DNA from: Arthrobacter sp. ok362
GTDB lineage: Bacteria; Actinomycetota; Actinomycetes; Actinomycetales; Micrococcaceae
Direction of reading: 5' to 3'
Assembly: GCF_900102785.1 (NCBI RefSeq)
Contig: NZ_FNGC01000010.1
Coordinates: 62,001-126,000, forward strand
Length of the DNA: 64,000 nt
Below the pieces are notes generated by a model that was not told where the DNA came from, searched no databases, and saw only the letters and a list, made by a program, of their open reading frames with translations. A program made the translations under genes and the position numbers. This document shows, in pieces, positions 1 to 10,577 of this stretch (position 1 is its first letter; each line of letters opens with the position of its first letter).

Positions 1-1930
1 CATCACCATCACGTCTGCCGCCGTGACCTGCTTCTGGGAAAACAACCAGATCAACATCATCGACACCCCCGGCCACGTTGACTTCACGGTCGAGGTTGAG
101 CGCTCCCTGCGCGTCCTCGACGGCGCAGTCGCCGTGTTCGACGGCAAGGAAGGCGTGGAGCCGCAGTCCGAGACTGTTTGGCGCCAGGCCGACAAGTACA
201 ACGTTCCGCGTATCTGCTTCGTCAACAAGATGGACAAGCTCGGCGCTGACTTCTACTTCACCGTCGACACCATCATCAGCCGCCTCGGTGCCAAGCCGCT
301 CGTCATGCAGCTGCCGATCGGCGCCGAGAACGACTTCATCGGCGTCGTCGACCTTCTCTACATGCGCGCGCTGGTCTGGCCCGGCGACGCCAAGGGTGAC
401 GTCACCATGGGTGCGAAGTACGAGATCCGCGAGATCCCGGCTGACCTCCAGGCGAAGGCCGAAGAGTACCGCGCAACTCTCGTTGAGACTGTTGCCGAGG
501 CCTCCGAGGAACTCATGGAGAAGTACCTCGAGGGCGAAGAGATCAGCATCGATGAGCTCAAGGCCGGCATCCGCAAGATGACGATCAACTCTGAGCTGTA
601 CCCGGTCTTCTGCGGTTCCGCCTTCAAGAACCGCGGCGTCCAGCCGATGCTCGACGCAGTTGTGGACTACCTGCCGAACCCGCTCGACGTCCCGCCGATG
701 ATCGGTCACGATCCCCGCGACGAAGAGAAGGAACTTACCCGTAAGCCCTCCTCTGAAGAGCCCTTCTCCGCACTGGCCTTCAAGATCGCCGCGCACCCCT
801 TCTTCGGCCAGCTCACCTTCATCCGCGTGTACTCCGGTCACGTGGAAGCAGGCTCGCAGGTGGTCAACTCCACCAAGGGCAAGAAGGAGCGCATCGGCAA
901 GCTGTTCCAGATGCACGCCAACAAGGAAATGCCCGTCGAGGGCGCTACCGCCGGCCACATCTACGCAGCGATCGGCCTGAAGGACACCACCACGGGTGAC
1001 ACCCTGTGCGATCCGGCCAACCAGATTGTCCTCGAGTCCATGAGCTTCCCGGAGCCCGTGATCTCGGTTGCGATCGAGCCGAACACGAAGGGTGACCAGG
1101 AGAAGCTCTCCACGGCCATCCAGAAGCTCTCCGCTGAGGACCCGACCTTCCAGGTCTCCCTCAACGAAGACACCGGCCAGACCATCATCGCCGGCATGGG
1201 CGAGCTCCACCTGGACATCCTGGTGGACCGCATGCGCCGCGAATTCAAGGTCGAGGCAAACGTTGGCAAGCCGCAGGTTGCTTACCGCGAAACCATCAAG
1301 CGTGCTGTAGAGCGTCACGACTACACGCACAAGAAGCAGACCGGTGGTTCCGGCCAGTTCGCAAAGATCCAGATCGCGATCGAGCCGCTGGACACTGCGG
1401 AAGGCGAGCTGTACGAGTTCGAGAACAAGGTCACCGGTGGCCGCGTTCCGCGCGAGTACATCCCGTCGGTCGACGCCGGCATCCAGGATGCGCTGAACGA
1501 CGGCGTCCTGGCCGGTTACCCGGTTGTCGGCATCAAGGCGACGCTGATTGACGGCGCTTACCACGATGTTGACTCCTCGGAAATGGCGTTCAAGATCGCC
1601 GGCCGTATGGCTTTCAAGGAAGCCGCACGCAAGGCGAACCCTGTTCTGCTCGAACCGCTGATGGATGTCGAGGTCCGCACCCCTGAGGAATACATGGGTG
1701 AAGTTATCGGTGACCTCAACTCCCGCCGTGGCCAGATGCAGTCCATGGAAGATGCCCAGGGCGTCAAGGTTATTCGCGCGCACGTCCCGCTGTCCGGCAT
1801 GTTCGGCTACATCGGTGACCTGCGCTCGAAGACCCAGGGCCGCGCTGTGTACTCCATGACGTTCAACAGCTACGCCGAGGTCCCGAAGGCAGTTGCCGAC
1901 GAGATCATCCAGAAGAACCGCGGCGAGTAG
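1..1930 (+). CDS. fusA: Elongation factor G (partial, N-terminus outside window)
   Basis: Translocase GTPase that moves tRNA and mRNA through the ribosome. The frame is open from base 2 to the stop at 1928-1930; the gene is cut by the window edge, so the G1 P-loop is missing. Visible are the end of switch I (ITITSAA), the G3 motif DTPGHVDF, the G4 motif NKMD and the G5 region CGSAFK, followed by domains II-V with the RGQM loop near the C-terminus. Downstream is tuf, the usual str-operon order (rpsL-rpsG-fusA-tuf), separated here by 251 bp containing stem-loops. The internal ATG at 23 is not a real start. Identification is secure. Confidence 0.98.
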   Translation, partial: ITITSAAVTCFWENNQINIIDTPGHVDFTVEVERSLRVLDGAVAVFDGKEGVEPQSETVWRQADKYNVPRICFVNKMDKLGADFYFTVDTIISRLGAKPLVMQLPIGAENDFIGVVDLLYMRALVWPGDAKGDVTMGAKYEIREIPADLQAKAEEYRATLVETVAEASEELMEKYLEGEEISIDELKAGIRKMTINSELYPVFCGSAFKNRGVQPMLDAVVDYLPNPLDVPPMIGHDPRDEEKELTRKPSSEEPFSALAFKIAAHPFFGQLTFIRVYSGHVEAGSQVVNSTKGKKERIGKLFQMHANKEMPVEGATAGHIYAAIGLKDTTTGDTLCDPANQIVLESMSFPEPVISVAIEPNTKGDQEKLSTAIQKLSAEDPTFQVSLNEDTGQTIIAGMGELHLDILVDRMRREFKVEANVGKPQVAYRETIKRAVERHDYTHKKQTGGSGQFAKIQIAIEPLDTAEGELYEFENKVTGGRVPREYIPSVDAGIQDALNDGVLAGYPVVGIKATLIDGAYHDVDSSEMAFKIAGRMAFKEAARKANPVLLEPLMDVEVRTPEEYMGEVIGDLNSRRGQMQSMEDAQGVKVIRAHVPLSGMFGYIGDLRSKTQGRAVYSMTFNSYAEVPKAVADEIIQKNRGE

Positions 1931-1992
1931 TCCCTAGGACGCTTCGCAGCAACAAAAACTCGGATGCGTCTCCGCCAACGGAGATTCATCTG

Positions 1993-2040
1993 GTGCAAGT
2001 GGCCGGGCTCCTGTCCAGACCGAAGTCCGGCCGCCTGCAC
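1993..2040 (+). other. Stem-loop in the fusA-tuf spacer
   Basis: Arms 1993-2006 and 2027-2040 pair over 14 positions with one A.C mismatch and one G.U pair, around a 20-nt loop. A smaller hairpin (TCTCCG/CGGAGA, 1969-1984) precedes it. No U-tract follows, so attenuation or processing is more likely than full termination. The rest of the 251-bp spacer ends in a strong tuf ribosome binding site (AGGAGG, about 2171-2176). Confidence 0.5.
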
Positions 2041-2181
2041 GAACAGGCTCTAGGCACTAGCATTAGTACCTGAATCTGCAATTTCACCAATCCAAAGCCC
2101 CCCAAGTAGACTTACTGGAGTTTCTGCCGCGACAAGCGCGGCCGAAGGGTAAGTCATTTGAAAACGTTCTAGGAGGAACCT

Positions 2182-3372
2182 GTGGCAAAGGCAAAGTTCG
2201 AGCGGACTAAGCCGCACGTTAACATCGGTACCATTGGTCACGTTGACCACGGTAAGACGACGCTGACGGCCGCCATTTCCAAGGTGCTGTACGACAAGTA
2301 CCCGACTCTCAACGAGAAGCGTGACTTCGCGTCGATTGACTCTGCTCCCGAAGAGCGTCAGCGCGGCATTACCATCAACATCTCCCACGTTGAGTACCAG
2401 ACCGAGAAGCGCCACTACGCACACGTAGACGCTCCGGGTCACGCTGACTACATCAAGAACATGATCACCGGCGCTGCTCAGATGGACGGTGCAATCCTCG
2501 TGGTTGCCGCCACTGACGGCCCGATGGCTCAGACCCGCGAGCACGTTCTGCTCGCCCGCCAGGTTGGCGTTCCCTACCTGCTGGTCGCGCTGAACAAGGC
2601 TGACATGGTCGATGACGAGGAACTCCTCGACCTCGTCGAAATGGAAGTTCGCGAGCTGCTCAGCTCGCAGGGCTTCGATGGCGACGAAGCTCCGGTCATC
2701 CGCGTTTCGGGCCTGAAGGCTCTGGAAGGCGACCCGGAGTGGGTCAAGTCCATCGAGGACCTCATGGAAGCTGTCGACAACTCGGTTCCGGACCCCGTAC
2801 GCGACCGTGACAAGCCCTTCCTGATGCCGATCGAAGACGTCTTCACGATCACCGGCCGTGGCACCGTTGTTACGGGCCGCGCCGAGCGTGGAACCCTCGC
2901 GATCAACTCCGAGGTCGAGATCGTCGGCATCCGCCCGGTCCAGAAGACCACGGTTACCGGTATCGAGATGTTCCACAAGCAGCTCGACGAAGCATGGGCC
3001 GGCGAGAACTGTGGCCTCCTGCTCCGCGGTCTGAAGCGCGACGATGTCGAGCGTGGCCAGGTTGTCGTCAAGCCGGGTTCCATTACCCCGCACACCGACT
3101 TCGAGGCTAACGTCTACATCCTCTCCAAGGACGAAGGCGGACGTCACAACCCGTTCTACTCCAACTACCGCCCGCAGTTCTACTTCCGCACCACGGACGT
3201 AACCGGCGTTATCACCCTGCCGGAAGGCACGGAAATGGTTATGCCTGGCGACAACACTGAGATGACCGTTGCGCTCATCCAGCCGATCGCAATGGAAGAG
3301 GGCCTCGGCTTCGCTATCCGCGAAGGCGGCCGCACCGTTGGTTCAGGACGCGTCACCAAGATCGTCAAGTAA
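2182..3372 (+). CDS. tuf: Elongation factor Tu
   Basis: GTPase that delivers aminoacyl-tRNA to the ribosomal A site. It is 396 aa, the normal length. Motifs seen: G1 GHVDHGKT near residue 19, switch I with [10 protein letters not shown]3 DAPGHADY, G4 NKAD, then the two beta-barrel domains ending in [13 protein letters not shown]. The GTG start at 2182 sits 7 bases after AGGAGG. It follows fusA and is closed by a clear intrinsic terminator. The codon usage is strongly biased, as expected of a highly expressed gene. Confidence 0.99.
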   Translation: MAKAKFERTKPHVNIGTIGHVDHGKTTLTAAISKVLYDKYPTLNEKRDFASIDSAPEERQRGITINISHVEYQTEKRHYAHVDAPGHADYIKNMITGAAQMDGAILVVAATDGPMAQTREHVLLARQVGVPYLLVALNKADMVDDEELLDLVEMEVRELLSSQGFDGDEAPVIRVSGLKALEGDPEWVKSIEDLMEAVDNSVPDPVRDRDKPFLMPIEDVFTITGRGTVVTGRAERGTLAINSEVEIVGIRPVQKTTVTGIEMFHKQLDEAWAGENCGLLLRGLKRDDVERGQVVVKPGSITPHTDFEANVYILSKDEGGRHNPFYSNYRPQFYFRTTDVTGVITLPEGTEMVMPGDNTEMTVALIQPIAMEEGLGFAIREGGRTVGSGRVTKIVK

Positions 3373-3436
3373 TTACTTGCTGATCTGATGCTTGACCACT
3401 GATCAGCCAGCCGTCTGGCAGCTGAACAGAGGACCG

Positions 3437-3476
3437 GGAACAGCCCCGTTGCACTTGCAGCGGGGCTGTTCCTTTT
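3437..3476 (+). terminator. Intrinsic terminator after tuf
   Basis: Perfect 12-bp stem GGAACAGCCCCG (3437-3448) / CGGGGCTGTTCC (3461-3472) with a 12-nt loop, followed by TTTT. It lies 65 bp past the tuf stop and ends the fusA-tuf transcript before the small ORF at 3517. Confidence 0.88.
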
Positions 3477-3516
3477 AAGTTCCTGATACCTTTGCAGGAA
3501 GGGAAAGGAGCTCACC

Positions 3517-3642
3517 ATGGGCTGGTTCATTTTTCTGCTGATCGTCGTCGCCGTTGTCGTCGCGTTCTTCTGGGCGAAGAAGCACTTCCGCCAGGAGATC
3601 GACCGCGCCAAGCGCATCAACCGGGCAAACCGCGACCAGTAG
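3517..3642 (+). CDS. Small single-span membrane protein (41 aa)
   Basis: Reads MGWFIFLLIVVAVVVAFFW, then a basic tail (AKKHFRQEIDRAKRINRANRDQ). One N-terminal transmembrane helix of about 17 residues is followed by a cytoplasmic-type basic, probably helical tail. A good Shine-Dalgarno GGGAAAGGAG (3501-3510) lies 6 bases before the ATG, which is the main reason to call it real. It sits between the tuf terminator and the convergent beta-glucosidase gene, 18 bp from the end of the latter. No function is recognised. Confidence 0.65.
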   Translation: MGWFIFLLIVVAVVVAFFWAKKHFRQEIDRAKRINRANRDQ

Positions 3643-3660
3643 CCCCGACCCGGACGGGAC

Positions 3661-5100
3661 TCAGGTCCGTCGGGCCCGGGCGAGGGCCTGGTACCAGTAG
3701 TACGAGTCTTTCGGCGTTCGCTGGAGGGTGGTGAAATCCACATGCACCAGGCCGAAGCGCTGGGAGTAGCCGGCCGCCCATTCAAAGTTGTCCATGAGCG
3801 TCCAGACGTAGTAGCCGAGCAGATGGACGTCGTGGGCCACACCCCCGGGGGAAGTGGCCTCCACCGCCTGGCCGAGGTGTGCGGCGAGGTAGCTGATCCG
3901 GCCGGCGTCGGGGATGGGGCCGGTGACGTGGTCCGGTTCGGGGAAGCTCGCCCCGCTCTCGGTGATATAGAGCGGTGGCAGCGACTCGCCGTACCTGTCC
4001 TTCAGCTCCCGGAGCAGGATCCCCAGATGGTCAGGAGCGACCGGCCAGCCGAATCCCGTGAGTTCGTACTCCGGGAACGCGGCGAGGTGGAACGGCACTT
4101 TCAGCATCGCCTCCGCGGTTCCGGAGGGGCTGTCGACGCCGCGCCCCGTAGCCACCTTTACGGGGTAGTAGTAGTTCAGGCCGTAGAAATCCAGCGGCTG
4201 GTGGATCGTGGCCAGATCCGCGTCGGTGATCCTCCCCAGTGAACGAAACCACGGCCGGGCGATCAGCGGCGGTCGGGGAAAACGGCCCAGGAGGATCGGG
4301 TCCGCGTAGAGCCGGTTCAGCACGAGGTCGAACACCTTGGCCAGCAACCTGTCGGTTAGCGAGCCGGACGCCGGCCGGACCGGGGAATGCAGGTTCGTGA
4401 CGCCGACGGCGCCGGAGACGCCCTCCGCCCGCAGCGCCTGCACCGCCAGGCCGTGACCCAGGAGCTGATGGCGCACCGACGGCAGGGCATCGAAGAGCAG
4501 GCCATGGCCGGGCGCGTGGACGTCCAGTGCGTAGCCGTTGAGGGTGACCGAGGCGGGCTCGTTCAGCGTCACCCACTGCGCCACGCGATCACCGAACCGT
4601 TTGCCGGCAGCCGCACTGTACTCGGCAAACCGTTCCGCCGTCGAACGGTTCATCCAGCCCCCGCGGTGCTCGAGGGGGAGCGGCGTATCCCAGTGGTAGA
4701 GGGTGGCCATGGGCGATATGCCGGCGGCGAGCAGCCGGTCGATCAGGCGGTCGTAGAAGTCCAGTCCCGCCGCATTGAAGCGGCCGGTGCCCTCAGGCTG
4801 GACCCGCGGCCACGAGATCGAGAAACGGTAGGAATCGATCCCGAGCTCGCGCATGAGCGCGATGTCTTCCGCCGCGCGGTTGTAGTGGTCGCAGGCGACG
4901 GCGGGGGAGTGCCCGTTCAGGATGTTGCCGGGCTTTTCGGCGAACGCGTCCCAGCCGGAGGGCCCGCGGCCGCCGGCCGCGAGGCTCCCCTCGATCTGGA
5001 AAGCCGCGGAGGCGACTCCCAGGGTGAATCCGGGGCTCAGCCGGGCAGCGAGGGCCTGAACTGCTACAGCATCCTGCACAGTCATGCCCCCATCATCCAT
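3661..5100 (-). CDS. GH1 family beta-glucosidase
   Basis: Retaining beta-glycosidase expected to hydrolyse cellobiose or other beta-glucosides in the cytoplasm; there is no signal peptide. At 479 aa it has the family's usual length. The (beta/alpha)8 barrel motifs are in order: FQIEG near 35, SWPRVQPEG near 97, acid/base Glu in TLNEPAS (E181) and nucleophile in YITESGA (E381), plus the substrate loop YVWTLMDNFEWAAGY. A second ATG at 5085 is an equally possible start, since neither has a strong ribosome binding site. No transporter or regulator gene is adjacent. A triple 14-bp repeat lies just upstream and might be an operator. Confidence 0.93.
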   Translation of the reverse strand: MDDGGMTVQDAVAVQALAARLSPGFTLGVASAAFQIEGSLAAGGRGPSGWDAFAEKPGNILNGHSPAVACDHYNRAAEDIALMRELGIDSYRFSISWPRVQPEGTGRFNAAGLDFYDRLIDRLLAAGISPMATLYHWDTPLPLEHRGGWMNRSTAERFAEYSAAAGKRFGDRVAQWVTLNEPASVTLNGYALDVHAPGHGLLFDALPSVRHQLLGHGLAVQALRAEGVSGAVGVTNLHSPVRPASGSLTDRLLAKVFDLVLNRLYADPILLGRFPRPPLIARPWFRSLGRITDADLATIHQPLDFYGLNYYYPVKVATGRGVDSPSGTAEAMLKVPFHLAAFPEYELTGFGWPVAPDHLGILLRELKDRYGESLPPLYITESGASFPEPDHVTGPIPDAGRISYLAAHLGQAVEATSPGGVAHDVHLLGYYVWTLMDNFEWAAGYSQRFGLVHVDFTTLQRTPKDSYYWYQALARARRT

Positions 5101-5135
5101 TCGACGGGGATTCAGGACAATGGCTACCCTGCTGT

Positions 5136-5177
5136 GATTGCACTCCAGCGATTGCAGTCCAGTGATTGCACTGCTGT
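5136..5177. repeat. Three tandem 14-bp repeats upstream of the beta-glucosidase gene
   Basis: GATTGCACTCCAGC (5136-5149), GATTGCAGTCCAGT (5150-5163) and GATTGCACTGCTGT (5164-5177) follow one another without gaps, 36 bp from the beta-glucosidase ATG and about 350 bp before rpsJ. It could be a regulatory site of the beta-glucosidase gene. The remainder of the 5101-5523 spacer must carry the S10-operon promoter, but I cannot place it firmly. Confidence 0.55.
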
Positions 5178-5523
5178 GCAGAGGGCTGATTCGCTTCTGC
5201 CCGCAAATTCCGGCATACTAGATGAGTTGTTCAAGCGCTCTTTCGCGTCCCGATCCGGATAATGCCGGGTGCCAGGGTCCAAGTGAGAGACCAAACATAA
5301 CCCACTCCCCATGGAATTGCGGACGCGTATGTGTGAAAACGTACGACACGCCCGACCGCGGGGGTCGGTTACGTCGGCAGGTTGAGGAACCCGGATTCTT
5401 CCGGATTCAGCTTGTGCGGCGGATGGTAGTTACGACTTCAAATGCTTCGGCAGCCATACAACTAGTAAGTGAACAGGGCAGCCCTAATCAGGGGAAGCAC
5501 AGACTGAAAGAGAGTCAGGCGAC

Positions 5524-5832
5524 ATGGCGGGACAAAAAATCCGCATCCGGCTGAAGTCATACGACCACGAGGTCATTGACGTTTCAGCACGGAAGATCGT
5601 TGAGACGGTCACGCGCGCAGGCGCAACTGTAGTTGGCCCCGTGCCGCTGCCGACGGAGAAGAACGTGTACTGCGTTATTCGCTCTCCGCACAAGTACAAG
5701 GACAGCCGCGAGCACTTTGAAATGCGCACGCACAAGCGTCTTATCGACATCATCGATCCCACGCCCAAGGCTGTTGATTCGCTCATGCGTCTCGACCTGC
5801 CGGCCGACGTGAACATCGAAATCAAGCTGTAG
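5524..5832 (+). CDS. rpsJ: 30S ribosomal protein S10
   Basis: 102 aa, full length; small-subunit head protein that also acts in NusB-dependent antitermination. Sequence [21 protein letters not shown] and the loop [20 protein letters not shown] are diagnostic. It opens the S10 operon; the next gene, rplC, begins 17 bp after its stop. The 423-bp spacer upstream presumably holds the operon promoter and leader. Confidence 0.99.
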
Positions 5833-5849
5833 GGAGGTGCTGAGAGACT

Positions 5850-6500
5850 ATGACCGCAACCCGTAACGTAAAGGGCCTGCTGGGCACGAAGCTCGGCATG
5901 ACCCAGGTCTGGGACGAGAACAACAAGCTCATCCCCGTCACTGTGGTCCAGGCTGACTCGAACGTCATCACGCAGCTGCGCAATGCAGAAACTGATGGCT
6001 ATGTCGCCGTTCAGATCGGCTACGGCCAGATCGATTCCCGCAAGGTCACCAAGCCGCTGGCTGGTCACTTTGAAAAGGCAGGCGTCACGCCTCGCCGCCA
6101 CGTCGTAGAACTGCGCACTGCAGATGCTGCTTCTTACGAGCTGGGCCAGGAGCTCTCCGTAGAGCTCTTCGAAGCCGGCCAGAAGATCGACGTCGTTGGC
6201 ACCACCAAGGGTAAGGGCTTCGCCGGTGTTATGAAGCGTCACGGCTTCCACGGCGTTGGAGCTTCCCACGGTGCCCACAAGAACCACCGTAAGCCCGGTT
6301 CAATCGGTGGCGCATCCACCCCGAGCCGCGTCTTCAAGGGCATGAAAATGGCCGGCCGCATGGGCGCCGTTCGTCACACCACGCTGAACCTCACGGTCCA
6401 CGCGGTTGACGTCGAGAAGTCGCTGCTCCTGATCAAGGGCGCCGTCCCCGGCGCCCGCGGCCAGGTCGTACTCGTACGCACCGCCGTGAAGGGAGCCTAG
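5850..6500 (+). CDS. rplC: 50S ribosomal protein L3
   Basis: 216 aa; primary 23S rRNA binder near the peptidyl-transferase centre. Starts [19 protein letters not shown] and carries the conserved central extension ([32 protein letters not shown]). Ribosome binding site GGGAGGTG lies before the ATG. It is the second gene of the S10 operon, with rplD 4 bp after its stop. Confidence 0.99.
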   Translation: MTATRNVKGLLGTKLGMTQVWDENNKLIPVTVVQADSNVITQLRNAETDGYVAVQIGYGQIDSRKVTKPLAGHFEKAGVTPRRHVVELRTADAASYELGQELSVELFEAGQKIDVVGTTKGKGFAGVMKRHGFHGVGASHGAHKNHRKPGSIGGASTPSRVFKGMKMAGRMGAVRHTTLNLTVHAVDVEKSLLLIKGAVPGARGQVVLVRTAVKGA

Positions 6501-6504
6501 TTCA

Positions 6505-7125
6505 ATGACTAGCACTGTCAAGGTTGACCTGCCTGCAGAGATCTTCGACGTACAGACCAACGTGCCGCTGCTGCACCAGGTTGTCGTTGCCCAGCTCGCT
6601 GCTGCTCGCCAGGGTACCCACAAGACCAAGACCCGCGCCGAAGTTTCCGGTGCAGGTCGCAAGCCGTTCAAGCAGAAGGGCACCGGCCGCGCCCGTCAGG
6701 GTTCCATCCGTGCTCCTCACATGACCGGTGGTGGCGTTGTCCACGGCCCCACGCCGCGTGACTACAGCCAGCGCACCCCCAAGAAGATGATTGCTGCTGC
6801 ACTGCGCGGCGCACTCTCGGACCGCGCCCGCAACGGCCGCGTCCACGTCATTGCTGACCTGGTTGCCGGTTCCAAGCCGTCCTCCAAGGAAGCCCTGGCA
6901 ACCCTGCGCGGAGTTTCCGAGCGCAAGAACCTGCTCGTTGTCATTGAGCGCGCCAACGATGTTGCTGCACTGTCCGTGCGCAACCTCGAGGAAGTTCACG
7001 TTCTGTACGCAGACCAGCTGAACACCTACGACGTTCTCGTTTCCGACGACGTAGTCTTCACCAAGGCTGCCTACGAAGCATTCGTTGCTGACAAGGCTGC
7101 AAAGAACGAGGAGGATGCCAAGTGA
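6505..7125 (+). CDS. rplD: 50S ribosomal protein L4
   Basis: 206 aa. Early assembly protein with the conserved extended loop ([25 protein letters not shown] is split around residue 50) that lines the exit tunnel. In enterobacteria L4 also autoregulates the S10 operon; whether that holds here is unknown. It ends in EEDAK and its stop overlaps the GTG of rplW (GTGA), with GAGGAGG inside its own last codons serving as the rplW ribosome binding site. Confidence 0.99.
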   Translation: MTSTVKVDLPAEIFDVQTNVPLLHQVVVAQLAAARQGTHKTKTRAEVSGAGRKPFKQKGTGRARQGSIRAPHMTGGGVVHGPTPRDYSQRTPKKMIAAALRGALSDRARNGRVHVIADLVAGSKPSSKEALATLRGVSERKNLLVVIERANDVAALSVRNLEEVHVLYADQLNTYDVLVSDDVVFTKAAYEAFVADKAAKNEEDAK

Positions 7126-7427
7126 GTGCAGCCACCATCAAAGACCCGCGCGACGTCGTGCTTGCACCCGTTGTCTCGGAAAAGAGCTACGGCCTGATCG
7201 ATGAGGGCAAGTACACCTTCCTGGTGGACCCCCGCTCGAACAAGACCGAGATCAAGCTGGCCGTGGAGAAGATTTTCTCCGTCAAGGTCGAATCGATCAA
7301 CACCATCAACCGTGCCGGTAAGCGCAAGCGCACCAAATTCGGCTGGGGCACCCGCAAGAACACCAAGCGTGCCATTGTGAGCCTCAAAGAAGGCACTATC
7401 GACATCTTCGGCGGTCCGCTTTCATAG
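7122..7427 (+). CDS. rplW: 50S ribosomal protein L23
   Basis: 101 aa; lies at the exit tunnel and docks trigger factor and SRP. Contains the conserved [19 protein letters not shown] segment and the [14 protein letters not shown] loop. GTG start overlaps the rplD stop by 4 bases, implying translational coupling. rplB follows after 29 bp. Confidence 0.99.
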   Translation: MSAATIKDPRDVVLAPVVSEKSYGLIDEGKYTFLVDPRSNKTEIKLAVEKIFSVKVESINTINRAGKRKRTKFGWGTRKNTKRAIVSLKEGTIDIFGGPLS

Positions 7428-7456
7428 CGGAGACCACTTTAACGAGGAAATAAATT

Positions 7457-8296
7457 ATGGGAATCCGTAAATACAAGCCGACTACCCCGGGCCGTCGTGG
7501 CTCGAGCGTAGCGGACTTCACTGAAATCACGCGGTCGACGCCGGAAAAGTCGTTGGTACGTCCCCTCCCGAAAAAGGGTGGCCGTAACAACTCCGGTAAG
7601 ATCACGACCCGTCACAAGGGTGGTGGACACAAGCGCCAGTACCGTCTGATCGACTTCCGTCGCCACGACAAGGACGGCGTCAACGCCCGCGTTGCCGAAA
7701 TCGAGTACGACCCGAACCGCACGGCTCGGATCGCCCTCCTGCACTACGTTGATGGCACCAAGCGTTACATCATCGCCCCGAACAAGCTGTCCCAGGGCGA
7801 CTTCGTAGAGGCCGGCGCCGACGCTGACATCAAGCCCGGCAACAACCTTCCGCTGCGCAACATCCCGGTCGGTACCGTAATCCACGCAGTCGAACTGCGT
7901 CCGGGTGGCGGCGCCAAGATGGGCCGCTCCGCCGGCGCATCGATCCAGCTCGTTGCAAAGGAAGGCCGTTTCGCCCAGCTGCGTCTGCCTTCCGGCGAAA
8001 TCCGCAACGTTGACGTGCGCTGCCGCGCAACGATCGGCGAGGTCGGCAACGCCGAGCAGTCGAACATCAACTGGGGCAAGGCCGGCCGTATGCGCTGGAA
8101 GGGCGTTCGCCCGACTGTCCGTGGTGTCGCGATGAACCCGGTTGACCACCCCCACGGTGGTGGCGAGGGTAAGACGTCCGGTGGACGTCACCCCGTCAAC
8201 CCGAACGGTAAGCGCGAAGGCCGCACCCGCCGTCCCAACAAAGAGAGCGACAAGCTTATTGTTCGTCGCCGTCGTACTGGCAAGAACAAGCGATAG
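7457..8296 (+). CDS. rplB: 50S ribosomal protein L2
   Basis: 279 aa, usual length. Needed for subunit association and peptidyl transferase structure. [17 protein letters not shown] start, [16 protein letters not shown], and the conserved C-terminal [13 protein letters not shown] with the key histidine. S10 operon, 12 bp before rpsS. Confidence 0.99.
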   Translation: MGIRKYKPTTPGRRGSSVADFTEITRSTPEKSLVRPLPKKGGRNNSGKITTRHKGGGHKRQYRLIDFRRHDKDGVNARVAEIEYDPNRTARIALLHYVDGTKRYIIAPNKLSQGDFVEAGADADIKPGNNLPLRNIPVGTVIHAVELRPGGGAKMGRSAGASIQLVAKEGRFAQLRLPSGEIRNVDVRCRATIGEVGNAEQSNINWGKAGRMRWKGVRPTVRGVAMNPVDHPHGGGEGKTSGGRHPVNPNGKREGRTRRPNKESDKLIVRRRRTGKNKR

Positions 8297-8308
8297 GAGC
8301 CTGGACAC

Positions 8309-8590
8309 ATGCCACGCAGCCTGAAAAAAGGTCCTTTCGTTGACCAGCACCTCTTTGTAAAGGTAGCCAGGGAAAACGAAAAGGGCACCAAGAACGTCAT
8401 CAAGACCTGGTCCCGCCGTTCGATGATCGTCCCCGACATGCTCGGCCACACGATCGCCGTACACGACGGACGCAAGCACATCCCCGTGTTTGTCACTGAG
8501 TCGATGGTCGGGCACAAGCTCGGCGAATTCGCTCCCACGCGGACATTCCGCGGCCATGTCAAGGACGACCGTAAGGGCAAGCGCCGCTAG
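8309..8590 (+). CDS. rpsS: 30S ribosomal protein S19
   Basis: 93 aa; small-subunit head, near the A-site finger. [12 protein letters not shown] start, [19 protein letters not shown] and [15 protein letters not shown] are typical. RBS TAGGAGCC precedes the ATG. Followed by rplV after 38 bp. Confidence 0.99.
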   Translation: MPRSLKKGPFVDQHLFVKVARENEKGTKNVIKTWSRRSMIVPDMLGHTIAVHDGRKHIPVFVTESMVGHKLGEFAPTRTFRGHVKDDRKGKRR

Positions 8591-8628
8591 GCGCCTGCAC
8601 TTACGTCAAAGACGAGAGAAGGAAAGCA

Positions 8629-8994
8629 ATGGAAGCCAAGGCAATTGCGCGTCACATCCGCGTAACGCCTATGAAGGCCCGGCGCGTCGTCAACCTTGTT
8701 CGTGGTAAGCAAGCGAATGAGGCTCTGGCAATTCTGAAGTTTGCCCCCCAGGCAGCTTCGGAGCCGGTATTCAAGGTAGTTCAGTCGGCAATCTCCAACG
8801 CCCGGGTCCTCGCGGACCGCGACGGCGTGGCGTTTGACGAAGGTGACCTCATCATCAGCGAAGCGTTTGTTGATGAAGGCCCGACCATGAAGCGGTTCCA
8901 GCCGCGAGCCCAGGGTCGTGCATTTCAGATCAAGAAGCGCACGAGCCACATCACCGTGGTAGTCGCTACCCCGGAGAAAGAGGAGGCTCGCTAA
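8629..8994 (+). CDS. rplV: 50S ribosomal protein L22
   Basis: 121 aa. Its beta-hairpin reaches into the exit tunnel: residues around [20 protein letters not shown], the site of macrolide-resistance changes in other species. Wild-type-looking here. The TAA stop touches the GTG start of rpsC directly (TAAGTG). Confidence 0.99.
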   Translation: MEAKAIARHIRVTPMKARRVVNLVRGKQANEALAILKFAPQAASEPVFKVVQSAISNARVLADRDGVAFDEGDLIISEAFVDEGPTMKRFQPRAQGRAFQIKKRTSHITVVVATPEKEEAR

Positions 8995-9828
8995 GTGGGA
9001 CAGAAAGTTAACCCGCACGGGTTCCGACTCGGCATCACCACCGATCACGTATCGCACTGGTTTGCTGACAGCACCAAGGCCGGCCAGCGGTACAAGGACT
9101 TCGTTCGCGAAGACATCCGTATCCGCCAGCTCATGTCCACGGGCATGGAGCGCGCCGGTATCGCCAAGGTCGAAATCGAGCGCACCCGCGACCGCGTCCG
9201 CGTGGATATCCACACGGCACGTCCGGGCATCGTCATCGGCCGCCGCGGCGCTGAAGCAGACCGCATCCGCGGCGAGCTTGAGAAGCTCACGGGCAAGCAG
9301 GTACAGCTGAACATCCTCGAGGTCAAGAACCCCGAGATGGAAGCCCAGCTTGTTGCCCAGGGCGTTGCAGAGCAGCTGACTTCCCGCGTGGCTTTCCGCC
9401 GTGCGATGAAGAAGGCCATGCAGTCCGCACAGCGTGCCGGTGCCAAGGGCATCCGGATCGCTTGCTCGGGTCGACTGGGCGGCGCAGAAATGTCCCGCTC
9501 GGAGTTCTACCGCGAAGGCCGTGTGCCCCTGCACACCCTGCGTGCGAACATCGACTACGGCTTCTACGAGGCCAAGACCACCTTCGGCCGCATCGGCGTG
9601 AAGGTCTGGATCTACAAGGGCGACGTCACTGCCAAGGAACTGGCTCAGCAGGCAGCTGCTGCTCCGTCCCGTGGCCGTGCCGGCGACCGCCCGGGCCGCC
9701 CGGGTGGCGCCGACCGTGGTGACCGCCGCCGTCGTCCCGACCGCCCCGCAGCTGAGGCAGCACCTGCCGCCGAAGCTCCGGCTGTCGAAGCAGCAGCTGC
9801 ACCGGCAGTAGAAGGAGGACAGGCTTAA
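8995..9828 (+). CDS. rpsC: 30S ribosomal protein S3 with disordered C-terminal extension
   Basis: 277 aa versus about 233 in E. coli. KH domain motif [14 protein letters not shown] and the S3 C-terminal domain are intact; S3 forms part of the mRNA entry helicase. From about residue 218 there is a tail, first Arg/Gly/Pro-rich ([24 protein letters not shown]), then Ala/Glu-rich. The GTG start follows rplV with no gap and the stop TAA abuts the rplP ATG. Confidence 0.99.
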   Translation: MGQKVNPHGFRLGITTDHVSHWFADSTKAGQRYKDFVREDIRIRQLMSTGMERAGIAKVEIERTRDRVRVDIHTARPGIVIGRRGAEADRIRGELEKLTGKQVQLNILEVKNPEMEAQLVAQGVAEQLTSRVAFRRAMKKAMQSAQRAGAKGIRIACSGRLGGAEMSRSEFYREGRVPLHTLRANIDYGFYEAKTTFGRIGVKVWIYKGDVTAKELAQQAAAAPSRGRAGDRPGRPGGADRGDRRRRPDRPAAEAAPAAEAPAVEAAAAPAVEGGQA

Positions 9829-10245
9829 ATGCTTATCCCACGTCGAGTAAAGCACCGTAAGCAGCACCACCCGGGTCGTTCCGGCGCTGCTACGGGCGGT
9901 ACCCAGGTCTCCTTCGGTGAGTGGGGCATCCAGGCTCTGAGCCCGGCCTACGTCACGAACCGTCAGATCGAGTCCGCCCGTATCGCGATGACTCGCCACA
10001 TCAAGCGTGGCGGAAAGGTCTGGATCAACATTTACCCGGACCGTCCGCTGACGAAGAAGCCGGCCGAAACCCGCATGGGTTCCGGTAAGGGTTCTCCGGA
10101 ATGGTGGGTCTCAAACGTCAAGCCGGGCCGGGTTCTCTTCGAACTCTCCGGTGTCAGTGAAGAGGTAGCTCGCGAGGCCCTGCGCCTGGCAATCCACAAG
10201 CTGCCGTTGAAGGCACGCATTGTGCGTCGCGAAGGTGGTGAGTAG
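9829..10245 (+). CDS. rplP: 50S ribosomal protein L16
   Basis: 138 aa; A-site tRNA contact and late assembly. [15 protein letters not shown] start and [18 protein letters not shown] are diagnostic. Its start follows directly on the rpsC stop, with GGAGGAC in the end of rpsC as ribosome binding site. Separated from rpmC by only 2 bp. Confidence 0.99.
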   Translation: MLIPRRVKHRKQHHPGRSGAATGGTQVSFGEWGIQALSPAYVTNRQIESARIAMTRHIKRGGKVWINIYPDRPLTKKPAETRMGSGKGSPEWWVSNVKPGRVLFELSGVSEEVAREALRLAIHKLPLKARIVRREGGE

Positions 10246-10247
10246 AA

Positions 10248-10577
10248 ATGGCAGTAGGATCCAAGGAACTTGCATCCGCACAGCTGGACGGTTTCGACAA
10301 CGAGCGTCTCGTTGAAGAACTCCGCAAGGCCAAGGAAGAGCTGTTCAACCTGCGTTTCCAGTCCGCCACCGGTCAGCTGGAGAACCACGGTCGTCTGCGC
10401 GCGGTAAAGAAGGACATCGCCCGCATCTACACCGTTCTCCGTGAGCGCGAGCTGGGCATTCGTGCCGAGGTTGCCGCCCCGGTTGTGGAAGCCAAGGAAG
10501 AGAAGAAGTCCAAGAAGGCTGCAACCAAGAAGGCCGACAAGGCTGAAACGGTTGAATCCGAGGAGGATGCCAAGTGA
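10248..10577 (+). CDS. rpmC: 50S ribosomal protein L29 with acidic/lysine tail
   Basis: 109 aa, long compared with the usual 63-80. The L29 core ([40 protein letters not shown]) ends near residue 68. The rest is a low-complexity Ala/Val then Lys/Glu tail ending in EEDAK. Its last 15 bases plus the rpsQ start are identical to the rplD-rplW junction. GTGA overlap with rpsQ. Confidence 0.98.
   Translation: MAVGSKELASAQLDGFDNERLVEELRKAKEELFNLRFQSATGQLENHGRLRAVKKDIARIYTVLRERELGIRAEVAAPVVEAKEEKKSKKAATKKADKAETVESEEDAK

Noticed and set aside
2050..3147. 365-codon minus-strand frame opposite tuf
   Set aside because: Shadow of the strongly biased tuf codons.
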